NCBI RefSeq assembly: GCF_007830635.1 | Contig: NZ_VLLA01000018.1 | Span: 1-64,000 of the forward strand | Direction of reading: 5' to 3' | Length of the DNA: 64,000 nt | From: Bradyrhizobium huanghuaihaiense | Lineage (GTDB): Bacteria > Pseudomonadota > Alphaproteobacteria > Rhizobiales > Xanthobacteraceae | Shown: positions 16,024-25,299 of the stretch, piece by piece | Position numbering within the stretch: position 1 is the first letter of the stretch | Layout: each line of letters begins with the position of its first letter | Translations under genes and position numbers: made by a program | Notes under the pieces: model-generated | Database searches by the model: none | Seen by the model: the letters and a program-made list of their open reading frames with translations, nothing else | Told to the model about the DNA's origin: nothing

Positions 16024-17799
16024 ATGCTGGACAGGACGAAGGATATTTCCGTCGCCGCACAGGCCTGGCTCGACGATTTCGAGCGGACGCTGGGCAAACC
16101 CGATCGCGAAGCACTCGCCCGCCTATTCGTCGCCGAATGTTTCTGGCGCGATGTGCTGGCACTGAGCTGGAACCTGCAAACGATCGCCGGCCAAGATGCA
16201 GTCGCTCGGGCGCTGACAGCACTCGCACCAAAGGCCGCGCCGGCCAATTTCAAGATCGCAGCGAACCGCGCACCGCCGCGCTGGGTGACGCGCGCCGGCA
16301 CGAACAACATCGAAGCCATCTTCAGTTTCGAGACCGCGATAGGCCGCGGCAGCGGTATCGTGCGGCTCGTCCCTGACGCCGCCGACGGCGACCGCTTGAA
16401 GGCATGGACGCTGCTCACCGCGCTCGACGAATTGAAGAGCTTCGAGGAGCAGCTCGGCACCTCGCGGCCGCGCGGCCAGGCCTATTCGCGCGATTTCCGC
16501 GGACCGAACTGGCTCGACCTGCGCAACGCCTCGCGCGACTATTCCGATCGCGATCCGGCCGTGCTGGTGGTCGGCGGCGGCCAGGCCGGGCTCGCGATTG
16601 CGGCGCGGCTGAAGCAGTTGAAGGTCGACACCCTGATCGTCGATCGCGGGATGCGGATCGGCGACAATTGGCGCAAGCGCTATCACGCGCTCACCCTGCA
16701 CAATCAGGTGCAGGTCAATCACCTCCCCTACATGCCGTTTCCGCCGAACTGGCCGGTCTATATCCCCAAGGACAAGCTCGCCAACTGGTTCGAAGCCTAT
16801 GTCGATGCCATGGAGCTGGACTACTGGACCGGCACAGAGTTCGAGGGCGGCTCGTATGACGAGGCCAAGGGCCACTGGACCGTCACCCTGCGCCGCGCCG
16901 ACGACAGCAGACGCACCATGCATCCGCACCATGTGATCATGGCGACCGGGGTCAGCGGCATCGCCAATATCCCTGACATTCCGACCCTCGACAATTTCAA
17001 GGGGACGCTGGTGCATTCCAGCCGCTACGAGGACGGCGAGAACTGGACCGGCAAGCGCGCCATCGTCATCGGCACCGGCAACAGCGGCCACGACATCGCA
17101 CAGGATCTGCATTCCAGCGGCGCCGAGGTGACGCTGGTGCAGCGTTCGCCGACGCTGGTCACCAATATCGAGCCTTCGGCGCAGCTTGCCTACGCGACCT
17201 ACAATGAGGGTACGCTCGAGGACAACGATCTGATCGCGGCCTCGATGCCGACGCCGCTCGCCAGGAAGACGCATGTGATGCTGACCGAGCAGTCGAAGCA
17301 GCTCGACAAGGAGCTGCTCGACGGCCTCTCGCGCGTCGGCTTCAAGCTCGACTTCGGCGAGGCCGGCACCGGCTGGCAGTTCAAATACCTCACCCGCGGC
17401 GGCGGCTATTATTTCAACGTCGGCTGCTCCAACCTGATCGTCGAGGGCGCGGTCAAGCTCAGGCAGTTTTCCGACATCGAGCGCTTCCTCGCCGAGGGCG
17501 CGCGGATGACGGACGGCTCGACCATTGCCGCCGATCTGATCGTGCTCTCCACCGGCTACAAGCCGCAGGAATATCTGGTGCGGAAATTGTTCGGCGACGC
17601 AATCGCCGACCGCGTCGGCCCGATCTGGGGCTTTGGTGAGGGTTTCGAGCTGCGCAACATGTATGCGCGCACGAAGCAGCCCGGCCTCTGGTTCATCGCC
17701 GGCAGCCTCGCGCAATGCCGCATCAACTCGAAATACCTCGCGCTCCAGATCAAGGCGATCGAGGAAGGGATGCTGGGGCGCGAGGTGAGCGCAACTTGA
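16024..17799 (+). CDS. flavin-containing monooxygenase with N-terminal NTF2-like domain
   Basis: The 591-aa protein joins two parts. Residues 1-140 look like an NTF2/SnoaL-type domain (DDFERTLGKPDREALARLF). Residues 175-591 form an FAD- and NADPH-dependent monooxygenase with the FAD motif GGGQAG at 184-189, the flavin monooxygenase fingerprint FKGTLVH at 325-331 and the NADPH motif GTGNSG at 350-355. It should hydroxylate or insert oxygen into a small organic substrate. ATG at 16024 is the natural start. It lies 78 bases after the DUF2855 gene. The fusion appears intact, with no frameshift. Confidence 0.88.
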   Translation: MLDRTKDISVAAQAWLDDFERTLGKPDREALARLFVAECFWRDVLALSWNLQTIAGQDAVARALTALAPKAAPANFKIAANRAPPRWVTRAGTNNIEAIFSFETAIGRGSGIVRLVPDAADGDRLKAWTLLTALDELKSFEEQLGTSRPRGQAYSRDFRGPNWLDLRNASRDYSDRDPAVLVVGGGQAGLAIAARLKQLKVDTLIVDRGMRIGDNWRKRYHALTLHNQVQVNHLPYMPFPPNWPVYIPKDKLANWFEAYVDAMELDYWTGTEFEGGSYDEAKGHWTVTLRRADDSRRTMHPHHVIMATGVSGIANIPDIPTLDNFKGTLVHSSRYEDGENWTGKRAIVIGTGNSGHDIAQDLHSSGAEVTLVQRSPTLVTNIEPSAQLAYATYNEGTLEDNDLIAASMPTPLARKTHVMLTEQSKQLDKELLDGLSRVGFKLDFGEAGTGWQFKYLTRGGGYYFNVGCSNLIVEGAVKLRQFSDIERFLAEGARMTDGSTIAADLIVLSTGYKPQEYLVRKLFGDAIADRVGPIWGFGEGFELRNMYARTKQPGLWFIAGSLAQCRINSKYLALQIKAIEEGMLGREVSAT

Positions 17800-17805
17800 G
17801 CCTCC

Positions 17806-17919
17806 GTCATTGCGAGCCACCGGGTCCGCGCACAGCGCGGCCCGATGACAGGCTCCGCGAAGCAATCCAGACCGTCTCCGCGGAAGGATTCTGGATTGCT
17901 TCGCTGCGCTCGCAATGAC
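17806..17919. repeat. intergenic nested inverted repeat (GTCATTGCGAGC family)
   Basis: Outer arms 17806-17817 and 17908-17919 are perfect 12-bp inverted repeats. Inner arms 17857-17871 and 17890-17904 are perfect 15-bp inverted repeats (GCGAAGCAATCCAGA and its complement). Elements with these two motifs are scattered between genes in Bradyrhizobium and relatives. It separates the monooxygenase from the NHL-repeat gene. Confidence 0.8.
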
Positions 17920-17969
17920 GACGCGGATGCAGGCGAGCACGACAGAGACAGCGAGAGGAAGGGACACCC

Positions 17970-18947
17970 ATGCCAGCCATTCTCGGCAGCGGCGAGCACC
18001 GCTACCGCGTCGTCGAAAATTTCGCCAAGCTGCCCGACGGCTGGACGCTGACCGACGTCGCCTCGGTCGCGGTCGACAGCAAGGACCGAATCTACGTGTT
18101 CAACCGCGGCGCCCATCCGATGGTGGTGCTAGACCGCGAGGGTAATTTTCTCCGCAGTTGGGGCGAAGGCCTGTTCTCCCGTGCGCACGGCCTGCATATC
18201 GATGCGGACGACAATCTCTACTGCACCGACGACGGCGACCACACGGTGCGCAAATGCACCACCGACGGCAAGGTACTGCTGACGATCGGCATCCCCGCAA
18301 AGCCGGCGCCGTTCATGAGCGGCGAGCCGTTCCACCGCTGCACCCACACCGCATTGTCGCCGAAGGGCGAGATCTACGTCTCCGACGGCTATGGCAATGC
18401 GCGCGTGCACAAGTTCACGCCCGACGGCAAGCTGATCAAGAGCTGGGGCGAGCCGGGCACCGACCCTGGCCAGTTCAACATCGTGCACAATATCGCGACC
18501 GATACCGACGGCTGGGTCTATGTCGCCGACCGCGAGAACCATCGCGTGCAGGTGTTCGACGGCGAGGGCAGATACGAGACGCAGTGGAACAATCTGCACC
18601 GGCCCTGCGCGCTGTGCTGCTGCGGCGGGGCCAAGCGCCCGACCTTCGTCATCGGCGAGCTCGGCCCCGGCCTCGACATCAACCGCAACGTGCCCAATCT
18701 CGGCCCGCGGCTGTCGATCGTCGACGCGCAGGGCAAACGCATCGCGCGGCTCGGCGGCGAGGAAGGTCCGGGCGTTGCCAGCGGCAGGTTCCTGGCGCCG
18801 CACGGCATCGCGCTGGATTCGAAGGGCGACATCTATGTCGGCGAGGTCGGCGTGACCAACTGGAAGGCGAGCTTTCCGGACGAGGAAATGCCCGCCGTGG
18901 TGCGTGCGACGCGGTGCCTGCAGAAGCTGGAGCGGGTGCCGGAATGA
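17970..18947 (+). CDS. NHL-repeat beta-propeller protein (amidating lyase-like)
   Basis: The 325-aa protein is made of NHL-type repeats, recognisable as DSKDRIYVFNRG, DADDNLYCTDDGDH, PKGEIYVSDGYGNARVHKF, TDGWVYVADRENHRVQVF and DSKGDIYVGEVGVTN. It resembles the six-bladed propeller of peptidyl-alpha-hydroxyglycine alpha-amidating lyase. There is no signal peptide, so it is probably cytoplasmic. A Cys cluster, CALCCCGG, near residue 213 is unusual for the fold and could bind metal. The role in bacteria is unknown. ATG at 17970 follows GGAAGGG. The flanking monooxygenase suggests a shared pathway. Confidence 0.82.
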   Translation: MPAILGSGEHRYRVVENFAKLPDGWTLTDVASVAVDSKDRIYVFNRGAHPMVVLDREGNFLRSWGEGLFSRAHGLHIDADDNLYCTDDGDHTVRKCTTDGKVLLTIGIPAKPAPFMSGEPFHRCTHTALSPKGEIYVSDGYGNARVHKFTPDGKLIKSWGEPGTDPGQFNIVHNIATDTDGWVYVADRENHRVQVFDGEGRYETQWNNLHRPCALCCCGGAKRPTFVIGELGPGLDINRNVPNLGPRLSIVDAQGKRIARLGGEEGPGVASGRFLAPHGIALDSKGDIYVGEVGVTNWKASFPDEEMPAVVRATRCLQKLERVPE

Positions 18948-19149
18948 GGCATCGGCGACCGCCCGGCGGTTCCGGCCGGCCTCGCCGGCCCCTCGCCGAA
19001 TCACGGCGTTTCTGGGCGCTTCGCCACCCCGCCGCCGCATTGGCCACGGCTGAATAAGTCTCTCGGCGGGCTTCACAATCCCGTCACGCTGCATGTAGTA
19101 TGTCAGTACATGCTGCTTCGCAGCGTACATTGGAGGCCGGGAGCGTTAC

Positions 19150-19707
19150 TTGAACGCACATGTCTCGCAAGGCAGTTGGCCGGTGTTGGTGCTGAATGCG
19201 GACTTCCGGCCGCTGAGTTACTACCCACTGTCTCTGTGGTCGTGGCAGGACGCGATCAAGGCGGTGTTTCTCGACCGCGTCAACATCGTTGCACATTACG
19301 ATCAGGCGGTTCGAAGTCCGACGTTAGAGATGCAGTTACCGAGCGTCGTCTCGCTCAAATCCTTCGTCAAGCCGACCACCCATCCCGCCTTCACCCGTTT
19401 CAACGTCTTCCTCCGCGACCGCTTCAATTGCCAATATTGCGGCTCGCCCGAAGACCTCACCTTCGATCACATCATCCCCCGCAGCAAAGGCGGCCAGACC
19501 ACCTGGGAGAACGTGGTCGCGGCATGCTCGCCGTGTAACCTACGCAAGGGCAATCTCACCCCGGCGCAGGCCAAAATGTTTCCGCGCCAGAGCGCGTTCG
19601 CGCCCACCGTGCACCAGCTCCACCGCAACGGCCGCCTGTTCCCGCCGAACTATCTGCACGACAGCTGGCTGGACTATCTGTACTGGGATACGGAGCTGGA
19701 TCCGTAG
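19150..19707 (+). CDS. HNH endonuclease
   Basis: The 185-aa protein carries a compact HNH domain at residues 95-140. It has CQYCG, then LTFDHIIPRSKGG (the DH pair of the catalytic core), ENVVAACSPCNLRKGN (the Asn and the second Cys pair for zinc). The N-terminal part (VLVLNADFRPLSYYPLSLWSW) is characteristic of a widespread alphaproteobacterial group with no known biological role. The start is TTG at 19150, with GGGAG six bases before. The next gene follows 16 bases later. Confidence 0.88.
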   Translation: MNAHVSQGSWPVLVLNADFRPLSYYPLSLWSWQDAIKAVFLDRVNIVAHYDQAVRSPTLEMQLPSVVSLKSFVKPTTHPAFTRFNVFLRDRFNCQYCGSPEDLTFDHIIPRSKGGQTTWENVVAACSPCNLRKGNLTPAQAKMFPRQSAFAPTVHQLHRNGRLFPPNYLHDSWLDYLYWDTELDP

Positions 19708-19723
19708 GGTCTGGCGGCCGGCG

Positions 19724-20314
19724 ATGCGGTTCGCCTTTTCCCGCGGTGTTCGATCGGCTCTCTTCCTGGCCGCTCTTGGAGCTGGATGGCCCGCTACCGT
19801 CTACGGACTGGACTGCGGCCTTCCGACCGCCTCCTATTTCGAATCCGTAAACACAAATGTCGATCCAACAAAAACAGTCGTGGATCTTGAGGCACGTGCC
19901 GCTCTCGAGAATCTAAGCCCGATTGTCTTTAGCGGCCGTCTCACCAGCATCCACCACCTTTCCGGACCGGACACCGGGATCGAGCTGCTTGGATTTAAGG
20001 ACGTCAAAGTCCTGAGGGGCGTGCTTCCTCGCAGCAAGATCGATCGTATCGCAATGGTCGCGTACGATAGATGGTGTGATGGTGGCTGCGCTCACCGTCC
20101 GCTCGAGTGGGCTCCCGGTGCGATGCTCACAATCGGAGTTTCACCTAGCCCCGACAAGGTCACCAGCGACGGCAAGACGCTGTACCGCGGGCGGGTCGAC
20201 GGCCAGTTCGGTCCTTGCCATGGCGGCCCGCTATCTCCGCTCAAGCTGATGCTGCTTGCTGCACCTCCAGAAGAGATCGCGCGGCTCAAACGCGACTACC
20301 CGCCCCGCCAATAA
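19724..20314 (+). CDS. exported protein of unknown function
   Basis: The 196-aa product has a signal peptide, residues 1-28 (ALFLAALGAGWPATVYGLDC), and five or so Cys residues after it, so it is probably periplasmic with disulfides or a lipoprotein-like tether. I recognise no domain; the start CGLPTASY and the segment VFSGRLTSIHHL followed by VLRGVLPRSKI recall NTR/OB-type secreted folds, which is only a guess. The stretch 19830-20080 is poorer in GC than its neighbours, which could mean recent acquisition. Confidence 0.55.
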   Translation: MRFAFSRGVRSALFLAALGAGWPATVYGLDCGLPTASYFESVNTNVDPTKTVVDLEARAALENLSPIVFSGRLTSIHHLSGPDTGIELLGFKDVKVLRGVLPRSKIDRIAMVAYDRWCDGGCAHRPLEWAPGAMLTIGVSPSPDKVTSDGKTLYRGRVDGQFGPCHGGPLSPLKLMLLAAPPEEIARLKRDYPPRQ

Positions 20315-20323
20315 AGGACGGTG

Positions 20324-21778
20324 TCACACCCCAATCGCATTCCGCGCCACCACGTCGCGATAGAACGCCGCGCTCAGCTTCGGCACCCTCGCCTGTGTCT
20401 CGAAGTCGACCCGATACAGGCCGAACCGCTTCCCGTAGCCGAAGATCCATTCGAAATTGTCCATCAGGCTCCAGAGGAAATAGCCGCGGATGGGCACCCC
20501 CTCGCTGATCGCGCGCTGCATCTGGGTCAGGTAGTTGCGCAGGAACATGATACGGTCGAGGTCGTAGACCTGGCCGTCGGCGGCGATCCTGTCCTCGGAC
20601 GAGGTGCCGTTCTCGCTGATGTAGATCGTCTCGATGTTCCAGATTTTCGCGGCAAGGCGCGGGGCCCAGTAGATCACCTCTGGGCCGACCCGCAGCCATT
20701 CCGAATTCATGTGCGGGAATGAGGTCGGGAACGGCAGCACGTGGAAGCCCGGCGCGCGGTCGGTGGCGGTGACGTAGAACTGCGGCGCGTAGATGTTGAG
20801 GCCGACGAAGTCGTTCGGCGTGCCGATGATCTTCAATTCCTCGGGCGTGAACTTCGGCGCGTTCGCGCCGGCATAGGCGAGGAAGCCGTCGGTATACTTT
20901 CCCTCCAGCACCACGCCGAGAAAGCCGGCATTGAGCTCGCGCGTCGCGATCTCGGCGGCGCGGATGTTGTCCGGTGTCGCGATCGCCGGCACGCAGGCGG
21001 CGATGTTCTCGGCCGCGCCAACGCGCGTGCGGGCCCGCCCGGAGGCGCGGATCGCCTGCACGGCAAGCCCGTGCGCCAGCGCGACGTGATGGCGGGCCTG
21101 GTTGAGCTGCGCGGTCGGCACCTTCAGGCCAGGCGCGTCGATGCCCCAGCCATAACCGAAATTCACGAAGCGCCCAACCTCGTTCACGGTGAAGACGGTC
21201 TTGACGCGATCGGTCAGGCGCTCCGCGACATAGGCGGCGTAGTCGGCAAAGGCTTTTGACGTGTCGCTCGACTGCCAGCCGCCGACGCGGTCCTGCAGGG
21301 CCTGCGGCAGATCCCAGTGATACAGCGTGGCGTAGGGTTCGATGCCGTTTGCGAGCAGCTCGTCGACGAGGCGGTTGTAGAAATCGAGCCCTTTTGGATT
21401 AGGCGGGCCCGATCCCTCCGGGAATACGCGTGGCCATGCGATGGAGAAACGATAGGCCTTGACGCCGAGCGCCTTGATCAGCGCGACGTCCTGCTTGTAG
21501 CGATGATAATGCTCGTTGGCGCGATCGCCGGTCGAGCCGTCCTCGATCTTGCCGGGCGTATGGCTGAAGATGTCCCAGATCGATTTGCCGCGGCCGTCCT
21601 CGTTGACGGCGCCCTCGATCTGGTAGGACGAGGTCGCCGTGCCCCACAGGAAATCCTTGGGGAAAGGCGCGGGCCCGTGACGGTCAGTGGTCTCGGCAGC
21701 CTTTGCACCCATTCCCGCGCCAAGCGCGGCGAGACCCGCAAGCCCTGCAAATTCGCGCCGCGAGACTTTTCCGGACAT
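20324..21778 (-). CDS. beta-glucosidase, glycoside hydrolase family 1, Tat-exported
   Basis: The 484-aa enzyme has a twin-arginine type signal (SRREFAGLAGLAALGAG) and then a full GH1 barrel. The glucone-binding residues appear in WGTATSSYQIEGA and TLYHWDLPQ. The acid/base Glu is E200 in TVNE, and the nucleophile is E389 in YISENGT. It should cleave terminal beta-glucose from short glucans in the periplasm. The ATG at 21778 lies two bases after the stop of the GH16 gene, so the two are co-translated and probably work in sequence: GH16 cuts the polymer and GH1 the oligosaccharides. Confidence 0.93.
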   Translation of the reverse strand: MSGKVSRREFAGLAGLAALGAGMGAKAAETTDRHGPAPFPKDFLWGTATSSYQIEGAVNEDGRGKSIWDIFSHTPGKIEDGSTGDRANEHYHRYKQDVALIKALGVKAYRFSIAWPRVFPEGSGPPNPKGLDFYNRLVDELLANGIEPYATLYHWDLPQALQDRVGGWQSSDTSKAFADYAAYVAERLTDRVKTVFTVNEVGRFVNFGYGWGIDAPGLKVPTAQLNQARHHVALAHGLAVQAIRASGRARTRVGAAENIAACVPAIATPDNIRAAEIATRELNAGFLGVVLEGKYTDGFLAYAGANAPKFTPEELKIIGTPNDFVGLNIYAPQFYVTATDRAPGFHVLPFPTSFPHMNSEWLRVGPEVIYWAPRLAAKIWNIETIYISENGTSSEDRIAADGQVYDLDRIMFLRNYLTQMQRAISEGVPIRGYFLWSLMDNFEWIFGYGKRFGLYRVDFETQARVPKLSAAFYRDVVARNAIGV

Positions 21779-21780
21779 CG

Positions 21781-22782
21781 CTATCTCCGCGCCTGCTCCA
21801 TATCGATCTGATAGACGGATATCCGGTCGATCTCGAAGGCCACGCTCGGCGGCGATTCCGCGTCGACTGGTCCCACGCCAATAAAGAACTTCGATCCGAT
21901 CGCCAGGTTGACGATCATGTACATGGGATCGTCGAAGCCGATCGGCACCTTGATGTCGGACACCGGCCGACGGTCGATGAAATAGACCAGGCGATCCTCC
22001 TCCCACAGCACACCGTAATTGTGGAAGGTGTTCGAAGCATCGCCGACTGCGAAATCGAAGCCGCAGGACTGGATCTTCTGGGTCGACGGGACCCGCCAGT
22101 GCGTGGTCATCACGAGGTCCCCAGGCCGCTCGCCGCGCCCCTCCAGCACGTCGACCTCCGGCGGCCAGCCGCCGTCGTCCGCCAGCATCCAGAAGGCAGG
22201 CCACACCGCATGGCCGACCGGGACTTTTGCGCGGATCTCGAAATAGCCGTGCTTCTGCGCGAACGATCCCTGCGTCGTCAGGATCCCCGAGATGTACTCG
22301 TTGTTGAACAGAACGGATTTCAATTCCGGCGGCGTGCGGCTGGCGACGATGGAGAGCACGCCGTCCTTGACCTTGAACGGATCGAGCCCGAGCGGCGCCG
22401 CCCCGCGGCCGGCGTAACGCGGATCGACATAGATCTGCTGCTCGCCATTGGCGCTGGTCTTGCGCTTGAAGTCGGAGCCGTCGCCGCCCCAGTAGCGCGC
22501 CTCCGGCCACGCCGCGCCGCCGGCATAGTGCGGCACCCAGCGCCCTGTCGCGAGCGGATGCTCGTTGAAATCGTCGTTGAACGTCCGGCGCAGCGTCAGG
22601 AACGCGAGCGACGAGGGATTGACCGTCTCCAGCCTGCGGCACTCGATCGTGGAAGGATCGGTCGTCACCTGCAGCGATACCGTGCCGGGCGCGTCACCGA
22701 GATCATCCTGCGCCACGACAGGCGCAGGCACGACCGACAGACCGATCGCGAGCAGAGCACCCTTCGTCCAACGGTCGATCAT
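21781..22782 (-). CDS. secreted glycoside hydrolase family 16 (beta-glucanase type)
   Basis: The 333-aa protein has a Sec signal peptide, residues 1-24 (ending APVVAQ), and a concanavalin-like GH16 domain. The catalytic motif E209-V-D211-V-L-E214 follows HAVWPAFWMLADDGGWPP. These enzymes hydrolyse beta-1,3 or mixed beta-1,3/1,4 glucans; the exact linkage cannot be read from the sequence. Length is normal for a single-domain member. ATG at 22782 begins at the signal peptide; longer in-frame starts would hide it. It is the first gene of the two-gene glucan operon. Confidence 0.9.
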   Translation of the reverse strand: MIDRWTKGALLAIGLSVVPAPVVAQDDLGDAPGTVSLQVTTDPSTIECRRLETVNPSSLAFLTLRRTFNDDFNEHPLATGRWVPHYAGGAAWPEARYWGGDGSDFKRKTSANGEQQIYVDPRYAGRGAAPLGLDPFKVKDGVLSIVASRTPPELKSVLFNNEYISGILTTQGSFAQKHGYFEIRAKVPVGHAVWPAFWMLADDGGWPPEVDVLEGRGERPGDLVMTTHWRVPSTQKIQSCGFDFAVGDASNTFHNYGVLWEEDRLVYFIDRRPVSDIKVPIGFDDPMYMIVNLAIGSKFFIGVGPVDAESPPSVAFEIDRISVYQIDMEQARR

Positions 22783-23095
22783 CACCGCACATCGAACATG
22801 CCAGGAAACCTCACTGAAATTACCTTGCCTGTCCCTGAACGGGCAAGCGCACCGATCCGACGCCCCCGGGCGATTTCGCAAGACATCTTGACCGCTCACG
22901 CCGATAGGCCCGGAAGCGCATCATCAGCACAAGCCTGATGACGAATCCGGGCAGATTCTCGCGCCAGGGACCGCTCCGCCGCCGAAATCCTTCCGGATTC
23001 CTTACCGTCCCTTAAGCCTCCAATGGCAGCCTTGCAGGGATCTGCGGACCTGCCCGCCCGGCCGCCAATCCGTCAGGTATGAGGTTGCCGCCGCC
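22783..23095. other. 313-base divergent intergenic region, no gene seen
   Basis: The space between the divergent GH16 and GT87-type genes should hold both promoters. I see a seven-base hairpin (TCATCAG and CTGATGA near 22920-22940) and GC-rich sequence, but no convincing -35/-10 pair, operator or small ORF with a ribosome site. Confidence 0.5.
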
Positions 23096-24352
23096 ATGCT
23101 CGCCGAAACACTGGAAGGAGTTCGGCTCTCGCCGTCGAAGCGGGCGACCTATCTGCGTCTCGTGCTGGCCGCGCTGGCGGCGATCGTCGCTTTCAAGACC
23201 TTCTGGTTCGCCCGCTGGGGCGGCTGGACCGACCGCAAGCTCGCCGATTTCGACGCCTTCCACATCGTCGCGCAGCGCGTCTGGCGCGGCGACCTCGACC
23301 AGGTCTATCACTTCGAGGCCCTGCTGAAGATGCAGATGGAGGCCGCCGGCGGCGCGACCGGCTTCATGCCCTGGACCTATCCGCCGCAATACGATCTCCT
23401 GCTTGCGCCGTTCGCGTTGCTGCCGGTCGGCCTCGCCTATCTGCTGTTCACGGCCGCAACACTCGCGCTCTACCTCGCGGTGCTGCGCAAGATCGCGGAC
23501 GTAAATTTCGCGCCGGTGCTGGTGATCCTGTTTCCGGCGCTGGCGATCACCATCGGCGCCGGGCAGAACGGCTTTCTCACCGGCGCACTGATCGCGCTGG
23601 TCTGCCTCAGCGTCGAACGGCGGCCGCTTCTCGCGGGCCTTGCCCTCGGCGCCATGGTGATCAAGCCGCACCTTGCCATCGCCGTCGGCGTCTATCTGCT
23701 GGCGACGCGGCGCTGGGTCGCGCTTGCGACCGCGGCAGCCGTTGTGCTGGCGAGCTCGCTGCTCTGCACGCTCCTGTTCGGCTGGCAGATCTGGACAGCC
23801 TGGCTGGGCGCGATCAGGGAATCGGCGAGCTATCTCGAGCAGGGCTCCTATCCGCTCTATCGCATGATCTCGGCCTATGCCGCGCTCTACGAAGCCGGCC
23901 TTCCAGCAAATATCGCCTTTTGGGGCCAGGTGACCGTTGCAGGGCTGGCCTTGCTCGCCGTCCTCATCGGCACTGCACGGGGCACGTCGTCCAGATTCGC
24001 GCTTGGCATTGCGGTGACGGTGTCGGTGATGATCAGCCCTTATGCGTATGATTACGACTTGCCGATGCTGGGGATCGGTCTTGCTTTGATCCTGCCCGAT
24101 CTCGCCACGCTGGCGAGCCCGCGCGAGCGCAGCTGGATGTACGGGTTGATCCTGCTCGCCGGCGCCTATGGGCTACTGCAATCGGCACGGCTGGCCGTGC
24201 AAGTCGAGCAGACAGCCGATCCCAGTCGGCATTTCACACCCGCCATTGGCGGCTTCGCGTTGATGGCACTGCTGTTTCTCCTGCTAGGACTGCTGTGGAG
24301 ACGGACACAGCCTGCACCGGCCTCGCCGCAGGCCGCACAACACCACGTCTAG
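23096..24352 (+). CDS. DUF2029 / GT87-family membrane glycosyltransferase
   Basis: The 418-aa protein has about ten membrane segments. It carries the periplasmic-side motif DFDAFHIVAQRVWRGDLDQVY near residue 55, which includes the conserved acidic residues of the GT87 (PimE-like, DUF2029) mannosyltransferases that use polyprenyl-phosphate sugars. PPQYDLLLAPFALLP and GQNGFLTGALIALV are further family segments. It probably adds a sugar to an envelope lipid or glycan. ATG at 23096 is the start. Its stop codon shares the palindrome CTAG with the stop of the opposing EamA gene. Confidence 0.85.
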   Translation: MLAETLEGVRLSPSKRATYLRLVLAALAAIVAFKTFWFARWGGWTDRKLADFDAFHIVAQRVWRGDLDQVYHFEALLKMQMEAAGGATGFMPWTYPPQYDLLLAPFALLPVGLAYLLFTAATLALYLAVLRKIADVNFAPVLVILFPALAITIGAGQNGFLTGALIALVCLSVERRPLLAGLALGAMVIKPHLAIAVGVYLLATRRWVALATAAAVVLASSLLCTLLFGWQIWTAWLGAIRESASYLEQGSYPLYRMISAYAALYEAGLPANIAFWGQVTVAGLALLAVLIGTARGTSSRFALGIAVTVSVMISPYAYDYDLPMLGIGLALILPDLATLASPRERSWMYGLILLAGAYGLLQSARLAVQVEQTADPSRHFTPAIGGFALMALLFLLLGLLWRRTQPAPASPQAAQHHV

Positions 24353-25230
24353 GCGCGCTGCAATGCCAGCGTCACGCCGCCGAGCGTGAGCGCCATCGCC
24401 GCCCATTCGCGCAGGCCCAGCGGCTCGCCGAGGATGATTGCGGCGGAGATCACGCCGATCACGGGGACAATCAGCATGCCGGTCGACGCCGCGGTCGGCG
24501 GCAGGCGGCGCAGCGTCTCGAACCAGGTGACGTAGCAGAGGCCCATCGGCACCAGCGTCATGTAGACGAAGCAGCCGAGGCCCAGCGGGGTGATCGCCGA
24601 GACGTCCGGGTGCTCGAACAGCACGCCGAGAATCAGCATGGTGGCGCAGCCGAGCCCGACCTGCCAGGCGACGACGACCAGCGGCGGCATCGGCAGCGGC
24701 TTGCGATTGAGCACGTTGCCCAGCGCGAACAGGATGGCGCAGAGCAGCGCCAGGACGATGCCCAAGAGCTTGTCGGCGCCGAAGGCGAAGCCGTGGCCGC
24801 TCAGCAGCAGCGCAACGCCGGCGACGCCGAGGGCGAGCCCGAAACCATCCCGCAACGTGGGCCGGGTGTGCAGCACCGGCCAGGCGAACAGCATGGCCCA
24901 GATCGGCATGGTATAGGCGAGCAGCGCCCCTTCGCTCACGGTCACGTATTTCATTGCGACCGTGCCGAGCCCCATCCAGGCAAAGACATTGGTGAGGGTC
25001 GCAAACAGCAGCCGCGGGATCGCCTCCCGCGGCACGGCAAACGCCTCCTTCCGGCTCAGCGCCAGGATCCCGAGAATGACCGCGGCGCAGACACCGGCGA
25101 GCCCGCGGGCGAACAAAGGCGGCCATTGCTGGAGCAACAGCTTCATCAGCGGCCAGTTCAGCGCCCAGCCGAACGCCGTCACGCAGAGGCAGAGAGAGCC
25201 GATCGTCCTGTCGCGCCGCGCCGAATCCAT
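24349..25230 (-). CDS. DMT superfamily transporter, EamA type
   Basis: The 293-aa protein has ten membrane segments in two EamA halves. The first is about residues 10-140 (AFGWALNWPLMKLLL, then VSEGALLAYTMPIWAML). The second is about 155-290 (LALLCAILFALGNVLN, then TMLIVPVIGVISAAIILGEPLG). Family members export amino acids, nucleobases or other metabolites; the substrate is unknown here. ATG at 25230 begins MDSARRDR. It stands alone and converges on the GT87-type gene with a four-base overlap of the ends. Confidence 0.88.
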   Translation of the reverse strand: MDSARRDRTIGSLCLCVTAFGWALNWPLMKLLLQQWPPLFARGLAGVCAAVILGILALSRKEAFAVPREAIPRLLFATLTNVFAWMGLGTVAMKYVTVSEGALLAYTMPIWAMLFAWPVLHTRPTLRDGFGLALGVAGVALLLSGHGFAFGADKLLGIVLALLCAILFALGNVLNRKPLPMPPLVVVAWQVGLGCATMLILGVLFEHPDVSAITPLGLGCFVYMTLVPMGLCYVTWFETLRRLPPTAASTGMLIVPVIGVISAAIILGEPLGLREWAAMALTLGGVTLALQRA

Positions 25231-25299
25231 GGCTAGCGCTTAGCAGGCGAACGCTGGCCGCTCCACCTCGGCTGGCGCATCGAGGCCATCGCAGAGCAG

